NCBI RefSeq assembly: GCF_900176035.1
Contig: NZ_FWWT01000013.1
Span: forward strand, 62,001 to 126,000
Direction of reading: 5' to 3'
Source of the DNA: Desulfonispora thiosulfatigenes DSM 11270
GTDB lineage: Bacteria; Bacillota; Peptococcia; Peptococcales; Desulfonisporaceae
DNA length: 64,000 bases
Shown: piece by piece, positions 52,399 through 61,604 of the stretch
How positions within the stretch are numbered: the stretch's first letter is position 1
How the letters are laid out: every line of letters begins with the position of its first letter
Made by a program: the position numbers and the translations under genes
The notes under the pieces: model-generated
The model's database searches: none
Told to the model about the DNA's origin: nothing
Seen by the model: the letters and a program-made list of their open reading frames with translations, nothing else

Positions 52399-52950
52399 AT
52401 GTCTAATATTATGGAAGTATTTAAAGAAGTTATTGATGATTATGCTAAAAAACCAGAAGACAAAAATCCTATGCATATAGGAGAAGTGACAAGTCTATGG
52501 ATTTATCTAGCTATGTTAGAAGAATCTAATAGATATGTAGAAATGGGACTAAATACAACAAGGGATAAGGAATTAATTGAATCCCTGCAAGAAAGTTTTA
52601 AGGATTGTGCTAAGCAAATAGGAGAAATCACAAAAATATTTAAGGCTGAAGGCATTCCTATGCCACCTACATCCGAGGCGAAAGTTAAATCAGACCCTAA
52701 TAGCATCCCTATGGGAGTAAAAATGACAGATGATGAAATAGCTAATGGACTATCATTAAAAGCAGTATCAACTTTAATGATGTGTGCTACCGGAATGTCT
52801 CAATCTGTTAGAAATGATATTGCCCTTATGTGGACAAAAAATCTAGGGATTAGAATGAAATATGGCGCTAAGCTAAAAGTTCTTATGAAAAAACGGGGTT
52901 GGTTAAAGGTTCCTCCATTTTATTGTCCTCCAGGCACACCACATAATTAG
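52399..52950 (+). CDS. DUF3231-family protein
   Basis: 183 residues matching the DUF3231 family, which occurs in sporeformers in one or two copies of a domain with ferritin-like helices. Segments: KNPMHIGEVTSLWIYLAMLE, EESNRYVEMGLNTTRDKELI, EITKIFKAEGIPMPPTSEAK and DIALMWTKNLGIRMKYGAKL. It ends in WLKVPPFYCPPGTPHN, as usual for the family. The function is unknown. GGGGGG lies upstream of the ATG, and the upstream region has TATAAT near 52341 without a clear -35. Confidence 0.85.
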   Translation: MSNIMEVFKEVIDDYAKKPEDKNPMHIGEVTSLWIYLAMLEESNRYVEMGLNTTRDKELIESLQESFKDCAKQIGEITKIFKAEGIPMPPTSEAKVKSDPNSIPMGVKMTDDEIANGLSLKAVSTLMMCATGMSQSVRNDIALMWTKNLGIRMKYGAKLKVLMKKRGWLKVPPFYCPPGTPHN

Positions 52951-52958
52951 ATTTTAAA

Positions 52959-52984
52959 AAGCTGCTCATCAAAAATGAGCAGCT
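52959..52984 (+). terminator. Terminator of the DUF3231 gene
   Basis: AGCTGCTCAT/ATGAGCAGCT with a five-base loop, just past the stop; the following T tract is weak. Confidence 0.75.
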
Positions 52985-53057
52985 AATTTATATATAATAT
53001 TTTACCAAAAAACCATGTATTAATAAAACTATACTTTACAGCAGTAAACCCTATGTA

Positions 53058-53657
53058 TCATATTTCTACGCGCCCTGCAAAGGCTCTTGTTAAGGTTACT
53101 TCATCGGCATACTCAATATCCCCACCAACTGGAATTCCTTGAGCTATGCGTGTAACCCTAATTCCTAGAGGTTTGATTAATTTTGCTAAGTACATCGCTG
53201 TTGCTTCTCCCTCGACACTAGAGTTCGTAGCTAAAATAACCTCTTTTACGATATCATCTTGCAGGCGATTTAATAATTCTTTTACTCGTAATTGATCAGG
53301 ACCGATCCCCTCCATCGGAGATATAGCACCATGTAAGACATGATATAATCCTTTAAAATCTTTCGTGCGTTCTAAAGCTACAACGTCTCTTGGGTCTTCT
53401 ACTACACAAATAATAGAATTATCCCGATTCGTATTTTTGCACACATGACAAGGATCAATATCTGTCATATTAAAACAAGTAGAGCAATATCTTACCTTTT
53501 CCTTGGCATTTACTAAGGCCCTCGCCAATTGATAGGCATCTTCTTTTCTTCCTCTAATAATGTGAAAAGCTAAGCGCTGGGCTGTTTTAGGTCCAATCCC
53601 AGGTAGTTTTGCAAATTCTTCTATTAATTTAGCAACAGCATCAGCATAGTAAAGCAT
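53058..53657 (-). CDS. recR: Recombination mediator RecR
   Basis: 199 residues. The helix-hairpin-helix part is [20 protein letters not shown], the zinc finger is [20 protein letters not shown], and the Toprim region is [20 protein letters not shown]. The C-terminus has [20 protein letters not shown] and [16 protein letters not shown]-type residues. RecR forms a ring that loads RecA with RecF and RecO. It begins one base after ybaB stops, the standard dnaX-ybaB-recR order. Confidence 0.97.
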   Translation of the reverse strand: MLYYADAVAKLIEEFAKLPGIGPKTAQRLAFHIIRGRKEDAYQLARALVNAKEKVRYCSTCFNMTDIDPCHVCKNTNRDNSIICVVEDPRDVVALERTKDFKGLYHVLHGAISPMEGIGPDQLRVKELLNRLQDDIVKEVILATNSSVEGEATAMYLAKLIKPLGIRVTRIAQGIPVGGDIEYADEVTLTRAFAGRVEI

Positions 53658-53984
53658 TTAGAACATTCCTGGCATACCTGGAATGTTCATTTTCCCAGTA
53701 ACTTTAGCCATTTCACTAGCAACCATTTCCTGAGCATTTCTTAAAGCTTCATTACAAGCAGCCATAATAATGTCTTGTACCATTTCAGCATCTTCAGGAT
53801 CTAAGATTTCTGGATCTATCTTAATTTCTAAAATTTCATTTTTACCATTAGCTACAACTGTTACTGCGCCACCACCAGCAGTCGCTTCTACTGTTTTTTG
53901 TTCTAACTCCTCTTGAACCTTTGCCATTTCTTTTTGCATTTTTTGCACTTGTTTCATCATTTTATTCATATTTCCAAAACCCAT
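53658..53984 (-). CDS. ybaB: Nucleoid-associated protein YbaB/EbfC
   Basis: 108 residues. The family start [20 protein letters not shown] and the core [20 protein letters not shown] then [20 protein letters not shown] are clear. It binds DNA as a dimer without strong sequence preference. It is 11 bases after dnaX and directly before recR. Confidence 0.96.
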   Translation of the reverse strand: MGFGNMNKMMKQVQKMQKEMAKVQEELEQKTVEATAGGGAVTVVANGKNEILEIKIDPEILDPEDAEMVQDIIMAACNEALRNAQEMVASEMAKVTGKMNIPGMPGMF

Positions 53985-53995
53985 TATTAATCCCC

Positions 53996-55592
53996 CTAAT
54001 CTTTTATTTCTACTATATCTTTTCCAAAAATCTCTATTGCTTTATCAATATCTGATTTAGTGGATATTTCTTCTTTAGTAGTTATTTCTCCTTCTAAAAT
54101 ACAATTTATACTAACCTTCATCCCTAAAATATCTTCGATTGATTTTTGCACTAATTGTTTATTATCTGGCTGATTAATGCGATCACTATGAAATTTATAG
54201 GTCTTTTCAAAGGTTAGAATTAAAACATCTTCTGTTAAATCAAAAGGCTCACCCATCATTAAAAAGGCATGAGTAGTAACTTTTTGTTTTTTTACACTTT
54301 CTAAAACCTGGGGCCACATTTTTTTAATTTCTTGTAACTGAGGACTTTTTCTTACTATTCTTACCTGTTTTTGCTCTGTTTGTTGATTCATCTCGCTTGA
54401 TCTTGATCCTTTTTCCTCAGAACTAGCTATATTTGTTCCTTGAGGACTATGCGTCCTAGGGATAACATTTTCTCTAACTACTCTAACCTCTGGTTCATTA
54501 AAGGAGCTCGACCTTAAAATAATATCAATTAAACTAGCTTCAACTAAAATCTGGGGTTGACTAGTCCAGCGTAATTCCTTTTCTACTTCAGTTAATTTAG
54601 TCACAATTACCCCAATATACTTTAGGCTTAAGCTACTTGCTTGTTGTTTTATTTTAGGGAGCATTTCTGCACTTAAAGCAACTAAATCATCTTGGCTAGA
54701 AACCTTAAGTAACATAATATTTCGAAAATGTTCTAATAAATCCCGAATAATTTGTTTAATATCTTTACCTGATTGTAAATAATCATTTAAATAAATAATA
54801 GCCTTACCTGGTTCTTGCTCTATTAAAGCGTCACTAATATTTATGATTTGTTCTTCACTTAAAGTTCCTAAAACAGTTTCTACATCACTATCAATAATTT
54901 CATTTCCTGCAAAAGCAATACATTGATCTAACAGACTAATAGCATCACGCATTCCACCATCTGCTTTACGGGCAATGGTTAAAAGAGCACTTTCTGTTAT
55001 TTCAATTTGCGTTTCTTTAACAATTTCTTCTAAGTGAGTTTTGATTTCTTCTGTTCCAATTTTACGAAAGTCAAACCTTTGACAACGTGAAAGAATAGTT
55101 AAAGGAATTTTTTTGAGGCTCTGTTGTCGCTAAAATAAACATTACATGCTTTGGAGGCTCTTCTAATGTTTTAAGTAGCGCATTAAAGGCCTCTTGAGTA
55201 AGCATATGAACCTCGTCAATAATATATACTTTGCATTTACCTTGGCTTGGAGCAAATTTTACCTTGTCCCTAATGTCTCTAATTTCATCTATTCCTCTAT
55301 TAGAGGCAGCATCTATTTCAAAGACATCTAAAAAATTACCTTCATTAATAGCCTGGCAATGACTACATTCATTACAAGGCTCACCATTATCTAGATTTAG
55401 ACAGTTAACAGCCTTTGCTAAAACTTTTGCCGAGCTGGTCTTTCCTGTACCCCTAGGCCCACAAAAAAGATATGCATGAGCTACTTGACCTGTAGTTAAA
55501 GCATTTTTTAAAGTTTTACTAACATGAATTTGTCCCACAACATCTTTAAGAGTTTGAGGACGCCAAGTACGATATAAAGCAGTATAACTCAT
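53996..55592 (-). CDS. dnaX: DNA polymerase III gamma/tau subunit, frameshifted at A7
   Basis: The first frame (55592-55071) reads [20 protein letters not shown] with Walker [21 protein letters not shown], zinc cysteines CNECSHC and the [15 protein letters not shown] box. It goes out of frame after ATTEPQK at an A7 tract (minus strand, 55114-55108). With six A it continues [20 protein letters not shown] (the SRC arginine finger), [16 protein letters not shown], then domain III and a C-terminal tau-like region to 53996, in total 531 residues. As written, the gene makes only 173 residues without the arginine finger. As dnaX is essential, an assembly error or slippage is likely. Confidence 0.93.
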
Positions 55593-55665
55593 AGGAACCT
55601 TCCTTATTTAATATGATTACTATTTTACCATATTAATCTCATAAAAGAAAAATGTAAGTATAAAA

Positions 55666-55697
55666 AAATCGGCAGTACATAGTACAGCCGATTTTAT
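55666..55697 (-). terminator. Terminator of the SRP RNA gene
   Basis: AAATCGGC(T)GTAC/GTAC(T)GCCGATTT stem, then TTTTTT on the minus strand, 14 bases past the SRP RNA. Confidence 0.92.
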
Positions 55698-55710
55698 ATT
55701 TAAAATTAAA

Positions 55711-55978
55711 TGTCGTGCACCTAACTTCGAAGCTAATCTTCCGGACGTTACCTAGGTAGTTTGCTCGGATCAGGCTGACCCACGGCACACGCAAGGTCTT
55801 ACTTACCGCTGCTTCCTTCCGGATCTGACGGGGTTCATAAGTTTGCGTTGCGCGGGACCCAATCGTCAACACCACTTGCCTAGGGCAGACTCCACAAGAT
55901 TAGTCCTCAGTTAGACATCGACCCCGCTATAGCGGATTGCGGGTTACAAGGCACCGCTACCTCCCCATCTAGCACGAC
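55711..55978 (-). ncRNA. scr: Signal recognition particle RNA, large Bacillus type
   Basis: About 268 bases. The 5' end GTCGTGCTAGATGGGGAGGT and the 3' end GGTGCACGAC pair to close the molecule. The Alu domain has GGTAGCGGTGCCTTGTAACC and GCAATCCGCTATAGCGGG. The Ffh-binding loop is present as CAGATCCGGAAGGAAGCAGC. The large form with helices 1-5 and an Alu part is typical of Bacillus and many Clostridia. Its place directly before dnaX is conserved in Firmicutes. Confidence 0.97.
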
Positions 55979-56084
55979 AAACTTTATAACAAAGTTAAAT
56001 AACTAAAATGTGTCTCGAATAATATTATAGCATAAAGGAAACTAAAATATAACTATTTTATTTATCCTTTTATTTACTATTTTA

Positions 56085-56264
56085 CTAGTCTATAGGTTTG
56101 AATGCTTTTTTGCTTGCACCACATAACGGACATTTGTAATCTTCAGGCAGGTCTTCAAAATCTACTCCCTTAGGTATTTTATTCTTTTTATCTCCTCTTT
56201 CAGGATTGTAAATAAACCCACAGTTAGTAAATTGACATTGATACATTTTCATCTCTTCGCTCAT
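56085..56264 (-). CDS. Rubredoxin with CX4C first knuckle
   Basis: 59 residues: an N-terminal MSEEMKMYQC, then QFTNCGFIYNPERGDKKNKI, GVDFEDLPEDYKCPLCGASK and the end KAFKPID. It has the rubredoxin layout with four cysteines for one iron, but the first pair is C-QFTN-C where most rubredoxins have CxxC. The second pair CPLC is normal. The same CX4C is known in type 2 rubredoxin of Desulfovibrio. AAGGGGGA precedes the ATG. It carries electrons for oxygen or peroxide detoxification or redox enzymes. It is monocistronic. Confidence 0.92.
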   Translation of the reverse strand: MSEEMKMYQCQFTNCGFIYNPERGDKKNKIPKGVDFEDLPEDYKCPLCGASKKAFKPID

Positions 56265-56613
56265 TTTAATATCCCCCTTGTAAAATAATTTTTATTAATA
56301 AGGTATAACCTAAACAAAGATGATTATTTTTTAAGATAATATTATAATTCTATTATTAACCAGATTATCCTGCCTTAAACATAGAATTGATATAATCTTC
56401 ATTAATTTCTAACCTTTTTTCTCAATTTTATCTTTAAAATACATACAATTAGTAAAATTCTTGACTAAGATATGATTCCTTCTATCCCTAATACCTTATT
56501 GACAAATACATCTCTATGTCTTTTTCTAAACTTTCTATATATTAATTCCTTAAACTAGGCGAATCACAGCTAACATATACACTAGTATATGCCTTTTTAA
56601 TATTTATGCCATA
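56265..56613. other. Intergenic stretch upstream of the rubredoxin gene
   Basis: About 350 very AT-rich bases with stops in all frames. A short inverted repeat ATATAC/GTATAT is near 56575-56590, followed by CTTTTT on the plus strand. I see no convincing promoter, RNA or gene remnant. It must hold the rubredoxin promoter. Confidence 0.4.
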
Positions 56614-56862
56614 TTAACCTTTAAGAATCCCTAATAAATCTTCAGTTCTTTCTTCCATATACTTATAGGAATCATACACTCCTTGATTATAAATTTGTGG
56701 TGCCAATTTCTCCATGAAAAAATCTAAAATAAAACTTGCTTCCAAGTTCCCTAAATCTTCTTCTCTTTCTTTTAAAAAATAGTCCTGAATGGCAAATACC
56801 ATTTCCTTTTCTATATCTTTACTTACACCAATTTTATTGAACATATTTTTCTTACTAGCCAA
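56614..56862 (-). CDS. DUF2164-family protein
   Basis: 82 residues. The family pattern is clear: IEKEMVFAIQDYFLKEREED, LGNLEASFILDFFMEKLAPQ and IYNQGVYDSYKYMEERTEDL. All helical, no cysteines, no membrane segment. The function is not known; members are found in many bacteria as single small genes. GGGGGGAGTTACCTTGGCT lies just upstream of the start region, which supports a start near the listed position. Confidence 0.8.
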   Translation of the reverse strand: MASKKNMFNKIGVSKDIEKEMVFAIQDYFLKEREEDLGNLEASFILDFFMEKLAPQIYNQGVYDSYKYMEERTEDLLGILKG

Positions 56863-56984
56863 GGTAACTCCCCCCTATATACATTTCTTACATTATAGCA
56901 CCAATGCTACATTAATCTTAATACCTTGCCTATCAAATGATATGCAATATGTTTAATGTAGTATCATTAAATTAATATCTAGTT

Positions 56985-57959
56985 TTATCGCATCATTTTC
57001 GACACAACTTTAACCTCAAATCCAAGCTGTTTAATCATATCCATATCGTCTTGTATGCTCATTCCAGAGGTTGTAAGCATATCCCCTGATATAGTCGCAT
57101 TCGCACCTGACATAAAAACACCCTTACCCTTGTCTACAAGGAGTCCTCTACCACCTGCAAGACGTAAAGCAGCATGAGGAAGAATAAATCGATAGATGGC
57201 AACTATTCTTTTAACTTCATCCAAGGACAATACTGATAAGTGTTCAAATGGTGTGCCTTTAATTGGGTTTAATATGTTGATAGGTACAGATTTTATTCCT
57301 AAATCCTTTAAGTCAAAGGCTAGAACAATCCTGTCAATCATCGTTTCACCTAGGCCCATTAGGCCCCCACTGCAAACCTCTAGTCCAGCTTTTTGTGCTT
57401 TTTTAATAGTCGTAATCTTATCATCATAGGTATGCGTTGTGCAAATATTAGGAAAGTTTCGGCGTGATGTTTCAAGATTATTATGGTAACGTTTCACTCC
57501 TACTTCTTTTAATTTTACAAACTGCTCATAGTTTAAAAGTCCATGAGATGCACAAAGGGAAATACCACAACTTTCACCAATCTTTTTATAGGTTTCACAA
57601 ATGGCATCAACTTCATTATCTGAAAGTTTTTTACCTGAGGTAACAACTGAGTATCTTAAAATACCTTTTTTATAGTTATAGACAGCTTGTTCTAAGAACT
57701 CTTCTGTGTTAAGCAAGGAATATTCTTCTACACCAACATCGAAATAGGAGGATTGCGCACAATATTTACAATCTTCAGAGCATTTTCCACTTTTACCATT
57801 TATTATCGTACATACATCAAAGATATTACCACAAAAATGGTTACGAATTTCATTAGCGGCACTACAAATTTCATCCAAGTCAGCAGTTATTAAACACTGG
57901 GCATCTTGTATTGTGATATTATAACCATCTAATATTTTTTCTTTTAATCTATTTATCAT
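56985..57959 (-). CDS. bioB: Biotin synthase
   Basis: 324 residues. The radical-SAM cluster motif is GKCSEDCKYCAQSSYF (CxxxCxxC, about residues 55-62). Other family segments are YSVVTSGKKLSDNEVDAICE, CGISLCASHGLLNYEQFVKL, RYHNNLETSRRNFPNICTTH and CSGGLMGLGETMIDRIVLA, as well as NPIKGTPFEHLSVLSLDEVK. The second FeS cluster cysteines and Arg are present (ALRLAGGRG). It inserts sulfur into dethiobiotin. It follows bioY by one base. No bioA, bioD or bioF are in the window, so uptake of precursor or other genes elsewhere are needed. Confidence 0.95.
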   Translation of the reverse strand: MINRLKEKILDGYNITIQDAQCLITADLDEICSAANEIRNHFCGNIFDVCTIINGKSGKCSEDCKYCAQSSYFDVGVEEYSLLNTEEFLEQAVYNYKKGILRYSVVTSGKKLSDNEVDAICETYKKIGESCGISLCASHGLLNYEQFVKLKEVGVKRYHNNLETSRRNFPNICTTHTYDDKITTIKKAQKAGLEVCSGGLMGLGETMIDRIVLAFDLKDLGIKSVPINILNPIKGTPFEHLSVLSLDEVKRIVAIYRFILPHAALRLAGGRGLLVDKGKGVFMSGANATISGDMLTTSGMSIQDDMDMIKQLGFEVKVVSKMMR

Positions 57960-57960
57960 T

Positions 57961-58428
57961 TCAATCCTCCATCATATATATCTTACGTAAACGATTAGCA
58001 AGATTTGCTCCAAGTACGCATAATACAATATCGCCGGGAATATCAAGTGGTAAGGAAGAAAGCACAATCACCCAAAGTGAGTTTACCTCTTTAGTATAAA
58101 AATTCAATATCATATATTTATAGCCAAAACCCATACCGTAGGTGATTACCAGTCCTACAAATGCTGCACCTAAATAATGATTGAAAATGGGCTTATCAAA
58201 TCTTTCGCATATCAAGCCTACAAGCCCTATAGAAACATAAGCTGCAACCGAAATTGTTCCTAATTTAGAGCCTAAAAGCATCCCAGCTAAAATCACAAAT
58301 AAAAACTGCAACGAGAAATAATCCATAAGTGGTACAGGTATTCTGATAAATGCGCCAACGGCAATCAGTGCCGCAAACAATGAACATAAAACAAGTTCTT
58401 TTATGGTTAACTTTCTGTTAACTGTCAT
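57961..58428 (-). CDS. bioY: Biotin ECF transporter S component BioY
   Basis: 155 residues with about five or six membrane segments. The hallmarks are LVLCSLFAALIAVGAFIRIP, VPLMDYFSLQFLFVILAGML and LGSKLGTISVAAYVSIGLVG, and C-terminal SLPLDIPGDIVLCVLGANLA. It takes up biotin or dethiobiotin, alone or with an EcfAAT module. It is the first gene of the bioY-bioB operon behind the BirA operator. GGAGGT precedes the ATG. Confidence 0.93.
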   Translation of the reverse strand: MTVNRKLTIKELVLCSLFAALIAVGAFIRIPVPLMDYFSLQFLFVILAGMLLGSKLGTISVAAYVSIGLVGLICERFDKPIFNHYLGAAFVGLVITYGMGFGYKYMILNFYTKEVNSLWVIVLSSLPLDIPGDIVLCVLGANLANRLRKIYMMED

Positions 58429-58482
58429 ATGATATCTCTACACCTCCTATATAATGAGGTATTGTATCAAAAAAGCGCATCA

Positions 58483-58514
58483 TCGTAAACCTTATTAATA
58501 TTTTAGGTTTACAA
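58483..58514 (-). promoter_or_regulatory. BirA operator of bioY-bioB
   Basis: Minus strand TTGTAAACC, 14-base spacer, GGTTTACGA. This matches the Firmicutes BirA box TTGTAAACC-N14/15-GGTTTACAA with one changed end base. It lies 55-86 bases before the bioY start, so biotin should repress the operon. Confidence 0.9.
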
Positions 58515-58543
58515 CGTAGAGAAACTTTTGACATTATAGCGGT

Positions 58544-58590
58544 AAAAGGCTACATTTTATGCCCACAAAAGGAGATAAAATGCAGCTTTT
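58544..58590 (-). terminator. Terminator of the OsmC gene
   Basis: AAAGCTGCATTTTAT/ATAAAATGTAGCCTTT with one mismatch and one bulge; on the minus strand it is followed by TACCG, so the T tract is short. Confidence 0.6.
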
Positions 58591-58648
58591 AATTTATACT
58601 ATTTGGTTAATTTAGATTACACTTTTAAAATAAGAGTTGTATGATTCT

Positions 58649-59089
58649 CTATTTTAAAGAAATTTTTACAGGAGTTATATTACCAAGGTTATCACTTACA
58701 GGACATCTAGCCTCAACTGCCGCTAACCATTTATCTAAAGTTTCTTGATCTACATCTACATCAACATCTGGGTTTATGCTAACTCGAAGTTCCTTGTAAC
58801 CTGCCCTTTCTTTATTAGATTTACCCATAAATTTCGCTGGATCTAAATTTCCCTCAATTTCTAGTTCCATACCCTTTAATTCAAATTTCATCTCTTTCGC
58901 TACAACATGTCCCACTACATTTAAACACCCTGCTAGAGCAGCTAGTAAAAACTCTACAGGAGTTGGACCTGAATCAGTTCCACCTAGATTATTAGGCTCA
59001 TCAACTATAATCTTAAAATTTCTAGCTTCTACGACTGTTTTAGTTGGATTTTCACTATGTGCCTTTACGGCAAACTTTAATGTTGGCAT
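58649..59089 (-). CDS. OsmC/Ohr-family protein
   Basis: 146 residues. The two redox cysteines are in LLAALAGCLNVVGHVVAKEM and VEARCPVSDNLGNITPVKIS. The N-terminal NNLGGTDSGPTPVEFLLAAL loop is typical. OsmC and Ohr proteins reduce organic hydroperoxides using these cysteines. It is of the OsmC-like (YhfA) subtype, since the arginine loop of Ohr is less clear. It is transcribed alone between bioY and tRNA-Ser. Confidence 0.87.
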   Translation of the reverse strand: MPTLKFAVKAHSENPTKTVVEARNFKIIVDEPNNLGGTDSGPTPVEFLLAALAGCLNVVGHVVAKEMKFELKGMELEIEGNLDPAKFMGKSNKERAGYKELRVSINPDVDVDVDQETLDKWLAAVEARCPVSDNLGNITPVKISLK

Positions 59090-59232
59090 TTTTAATAAAT
59101 CTCCTTTCTCTATCTAGTGTACAAGGCAGTATTACATTGGTAGTAACATAGTATAATATGTACATAATTCAATACCCGTATTCATATTTAAAATTCCAAC
59201 TCTTTTACTATTTTTATATTTAAATATAAAAA

Positions 59233-59264
59233 AACACCTACCTAAAAAAAATTAGGTAGGTATT
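59233..59264 (-). terminator. Terminator of tRNA-Ser
   Basis: ACCTACCTAA/TTAGGTAGGT with an A/T-rich loop and GTTTTTTTATA on the minus strand, about 110 bases past the tRNA. Confidence 0.85.
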
Positions 59265-59373
59265 TAGTACACTAAACTCAATATTTATAGTTGTATTTAA
59301 ACCAATTTATTTGAAACTGCCTATATCAGATAATTTCCCCTTCAATCCCTTGGCTACCAAGGAACTTACGTTA

Positions 59374-59463
59374 TGGCGGAGAGAGAGGGATTCGAACCCT
59401 CGGAACGGTTACCCGTTCACATAATTTCCAATCATGCACCTTCGGCCACTCGGTCATCTCTCC
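59374..59463 (-). tRNA. tRNA-Ser (GGA anticodon)
   Basis: 90 bases. The acceptor stem GGAGAGA/TCTCTCC closes the molecule. The anticodon loop TTGGAAA within CATGA/TTATG gives GGA, which decodes TCC and TCT. A long variable arm, GAACGGGTAACCGTTC, is characteristic of serine tRNAs. The T loop is GGTTCGAATCC, and CCA is encoded. It is isolated, with no other tRNA nearby. Confidence 0.97.
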
Positions 59464-59522
59464 ATATTTAAACACAATAATTATTATATAATAAAATAAT
59501 TACTGTGGCTAGTACTAATTTT

Positions 59523-60512
59523 TTACTTGGCTACCTTTTCAAAGCTATCTAATTGGCTTGCTGATCCAAAAACAATTATTAAATCTAAGGGTAATAATAT
59601 CTCACCAGGGTGGGGATTACTAATAATATTGTCTTCTCTTTTAATGGCTAAGATAGACACACCCCATTTACTACGAATATTTGCTTCTGATAGTGTTTGA
59701 TTTATTAACAACGAATTCTCTGAGATAATAATTTCTTCGACTCCTAATTCTTGTTTTCCATAAAAAAACCTATCTATATATTCTACACTAGTAGGTTTAA
59801 TGATCGACATCGCCATTTTATTTCCACCAATGTTGGAAGGATTAATTACAGTATTTGCCCCAGCGCGTAGTAATTTAGCCTTTGATTCATTTTTATCAGA
59901 TCTAGCCACTACCTTAATCTTATTATTAATTCCTTTTGCTGTTAAAACAATTAGTACATTATCTGCATCTTCGGGTAAGGTAGTCACTAACCCCGCACAT
60001 CGTTCAATTCCTGCTTCATATAAAATACTATCTTCACTCGCATCCCCCACTATGTAAGGAGCATCTTTACATAACTTTTCTAGGGTGTCTATATCTTTAT
60101 CAATAATTACTAGGGGTATATCCTTTTCTCGTGCCAAATTTGCCGCTACTTGTTGTCCTACGCGTCCTAGTCCACAAATAATAATATGATTTTGTATTTT
60201 ACTTATTTCCCTATCCATTCTTCTCCTCCCTAGCACCCTTGATATTTTCCCGTCTACAATATAACTGACGATTATCCCTGTATTATAGGTAATTAATACT
60301 ACCCCTATAGGAATGATTACTAAAGCAAATATTTTTCCTTCTTGAGTAATAGGATAAATATCACCATAGCCAATAGTTAAAACCGAAACAATCATCAGCC
60401 AAAAGGCCTTGAAAAAACTGATCCCTTCTATTAATTTAAATCCAATTGTCCCAATAGTTAGATAAGTTACTATACTTATAACCAAAGATAGCCGTTGCCG
60501 CAAGGGAATCAT
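59523..60512 (-). CDS. Potassium channel with RCK (TrkA-N/TrkA-C) domains
   Basis: 329 residues. Membrane segment 1 (about 10-28), a pore helix with the filter TIGYGD (about 47-52), and membrane segment 2 (about 62-84) form an MthK-type two-span channel. The TrkA-N domain (about 107-225) has HIIICGLGRVGQQVAANLAR and VIIDKDIDTLEKLCKD. The TrkA-C domain (about 240-329) has LGVEEIIISENSLLINQTLS. It should form a tetramer gated by Ca2+ or nucleotide ligands. Monocistronic. Confidence 0.92.
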   Translation of the reverse strand: MIPLRQRLSLVISIVTYLTIGTIGFKLIEGISFFKAFWLMIVSVLTIGYGDIYPITQEGKIFALVIIPIGVVLITYNTGIIVSYIVDGKISRVLGRRRMDREISKIQNHIIICGLGRVGQQVAANLAREKDIPLVIIDKDIDTLEKLCKDAPYIVGDASEDSILYEAGIERCAGLVTTLPEDADNVLIVLTAKGINNKIKVVARSDKNESKAKLLRAGANTVINPSNIGGNKMAMSIIKPTSVEYIDRFFYGKQELGVEEIIISENSLLINQTLSEANIRSKWGVSILAIKREDNIISNPHPGEILLPLDLIIVFGSASQLDSFEKVAK

Positions 60513-60690
60513 AAAGTTCCTCCTACATAATAGTTTTCCATAATATGTATTTTCCTATTTTACATTAAATTAACTTTGTCCACAATATTATACAACTTAA
60601 AAATTCAAATAAGAGTTCAAGGTCATTTGAGGTTAATTTTTAGACATACTCAAAGGGCTTTCTTTCCTTGATACATAAATAAACTAAGAC

Positions 60691-60737
60691 ATAAAAAATA
60701 GTCTTAATTCCGAAAGAAATTTCTCGAAATAAGACCA
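60691..60737 (-). terminator. Terminator of the sigma/ABC operon
   Basis: GTCTTA ... TAAGAC outer stem with an inner CGAGAAAT/TTTCGG-like pairing. TATTTTTTATG follows on the minus strand, 30 bases past the ABC permease stop. Confidence 0.75.
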
Positions 60738-60766
60738 TTTGAATATTTAGGGCAATGTAAACTACT

Positions 60767-61603
60767 CTATAAATCTAATTTATTAAATCTTCTTGCTGCT
60801 AATAAAAGAAAGATTACTGTAAATAAAATTGCATAAACCACCATTGTTGTACTAGGAGGCTGGCTACTTCCCCCAAAAGGTCCTACTGAAATTAGGGAAG
60901 TTAGTGAATTATCATAAAGTAAACTCATCGATTTACGGTACATACTATCTACTGGGTTGATTAAACTAGAAATAATTCCAATATTAATCAAGTTTTGTTT
61001 TTGTAATAAGACCCCCATTTGTTCGACCATGCCACCTATTAGCCCAATAACATGAAATATAACTACAATAATTCCTGTAGCTAGGGCTTTTAACCTAATA
61101 CTAAAAAAGAAAATAATAGCTAATAAGGTTAACGGAATTAATAAATAAATACCCATTGCCTTGGCAAAATTTATAAAAGTTAAGTTAATTAAAGCATCTT
61201 TGGCAAAATATAAATTTAAGCCAATTACCATAATAATCATAAAGATACTAAAAAGGATTAAAGATAAAGCCAGTCCGATAAACTTCCCTGCTAAATATGT
61301 ATTTCTGGTTAAAGGTTTACTTAATACTGGGTATAAAAGTCCTGATTCTAATTCCGAGGTAAAAAGTCCAATACTACCAAGAATAGTTAAAAACACGATA
61401 ATAAAATTTGCAAAGTAAAAACCCGCACTTAACAGTTGTGAGGATATAATCGCTCGTGATAGTAAATCATCTACCATATCTTGATATGTAAAATGAAGTC
61501 CTAATCCATAAAGGACAAAAAATATCAGAGATAAAATCAAAGTTACGACCAATATTTTTTTATAAAACATTTCTTTTAAGGTATATTTGATAATTGCTTT
61601 CAT
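60767..61603 (-). CDS. ABC-2-type transporter permease
   Basis: 278 residues with about six membrane segments (ILVVTLILSLIFFVLYGLGL, GFYFANFIIVFLTILGSIG, LIPLTLLAIIFFFSIRLKAL and others). The N-terminus KAIIKYTLKEMFYKKILVVT is typical of ABC-2 permeases that use one ATPase. Between segments 1 and 2 there is ELESGLLYPVLSKPLTRNTY, a family feature. It starts two bases after the ATPase stop. It may export a peptide antibiotic or lipid; the substrate is unknown. Confidence 0.88.
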   Translation of the reverse strand: MKAIIKYTLKEMFYKKILVVTLILSLIFFVLYGLGLHFTYQDMVDDLLSRAIISSQLLSAGFYFANFIIVFLTILGSIGLFTSELESGLLYPVLSKPLTRNTYLAGKFIGLALSLILFSIFMIIMVIGLNLYFAKDALINLTFINFAKAMGIYLLIPLTLLAIIFFFSIRLKALATGIIVVIFHVIGLIGGMVEQMGVLLQKQNLINIGIISSLINPVDSMYRKSMSLLYDNSLTSLISVGPFGGSSQPPSTTMVVYAILFTVIFLLLAARRFNKLDL

Positions 61604-61604
61604 C

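Noticed and set aside
55100-55120. Programmed frameshift of E. coli dnaX type
   Set aside because: The E. coli site is after domain III and yields gamma. Here the break is before the arginine finger and would give an inactive fragment.
55639-55875. 78-residue open frame on the minus strand
   Set aside because: It lies within the SRP RNA gene and its terminator; the conserved SRP sequence explains it fully.
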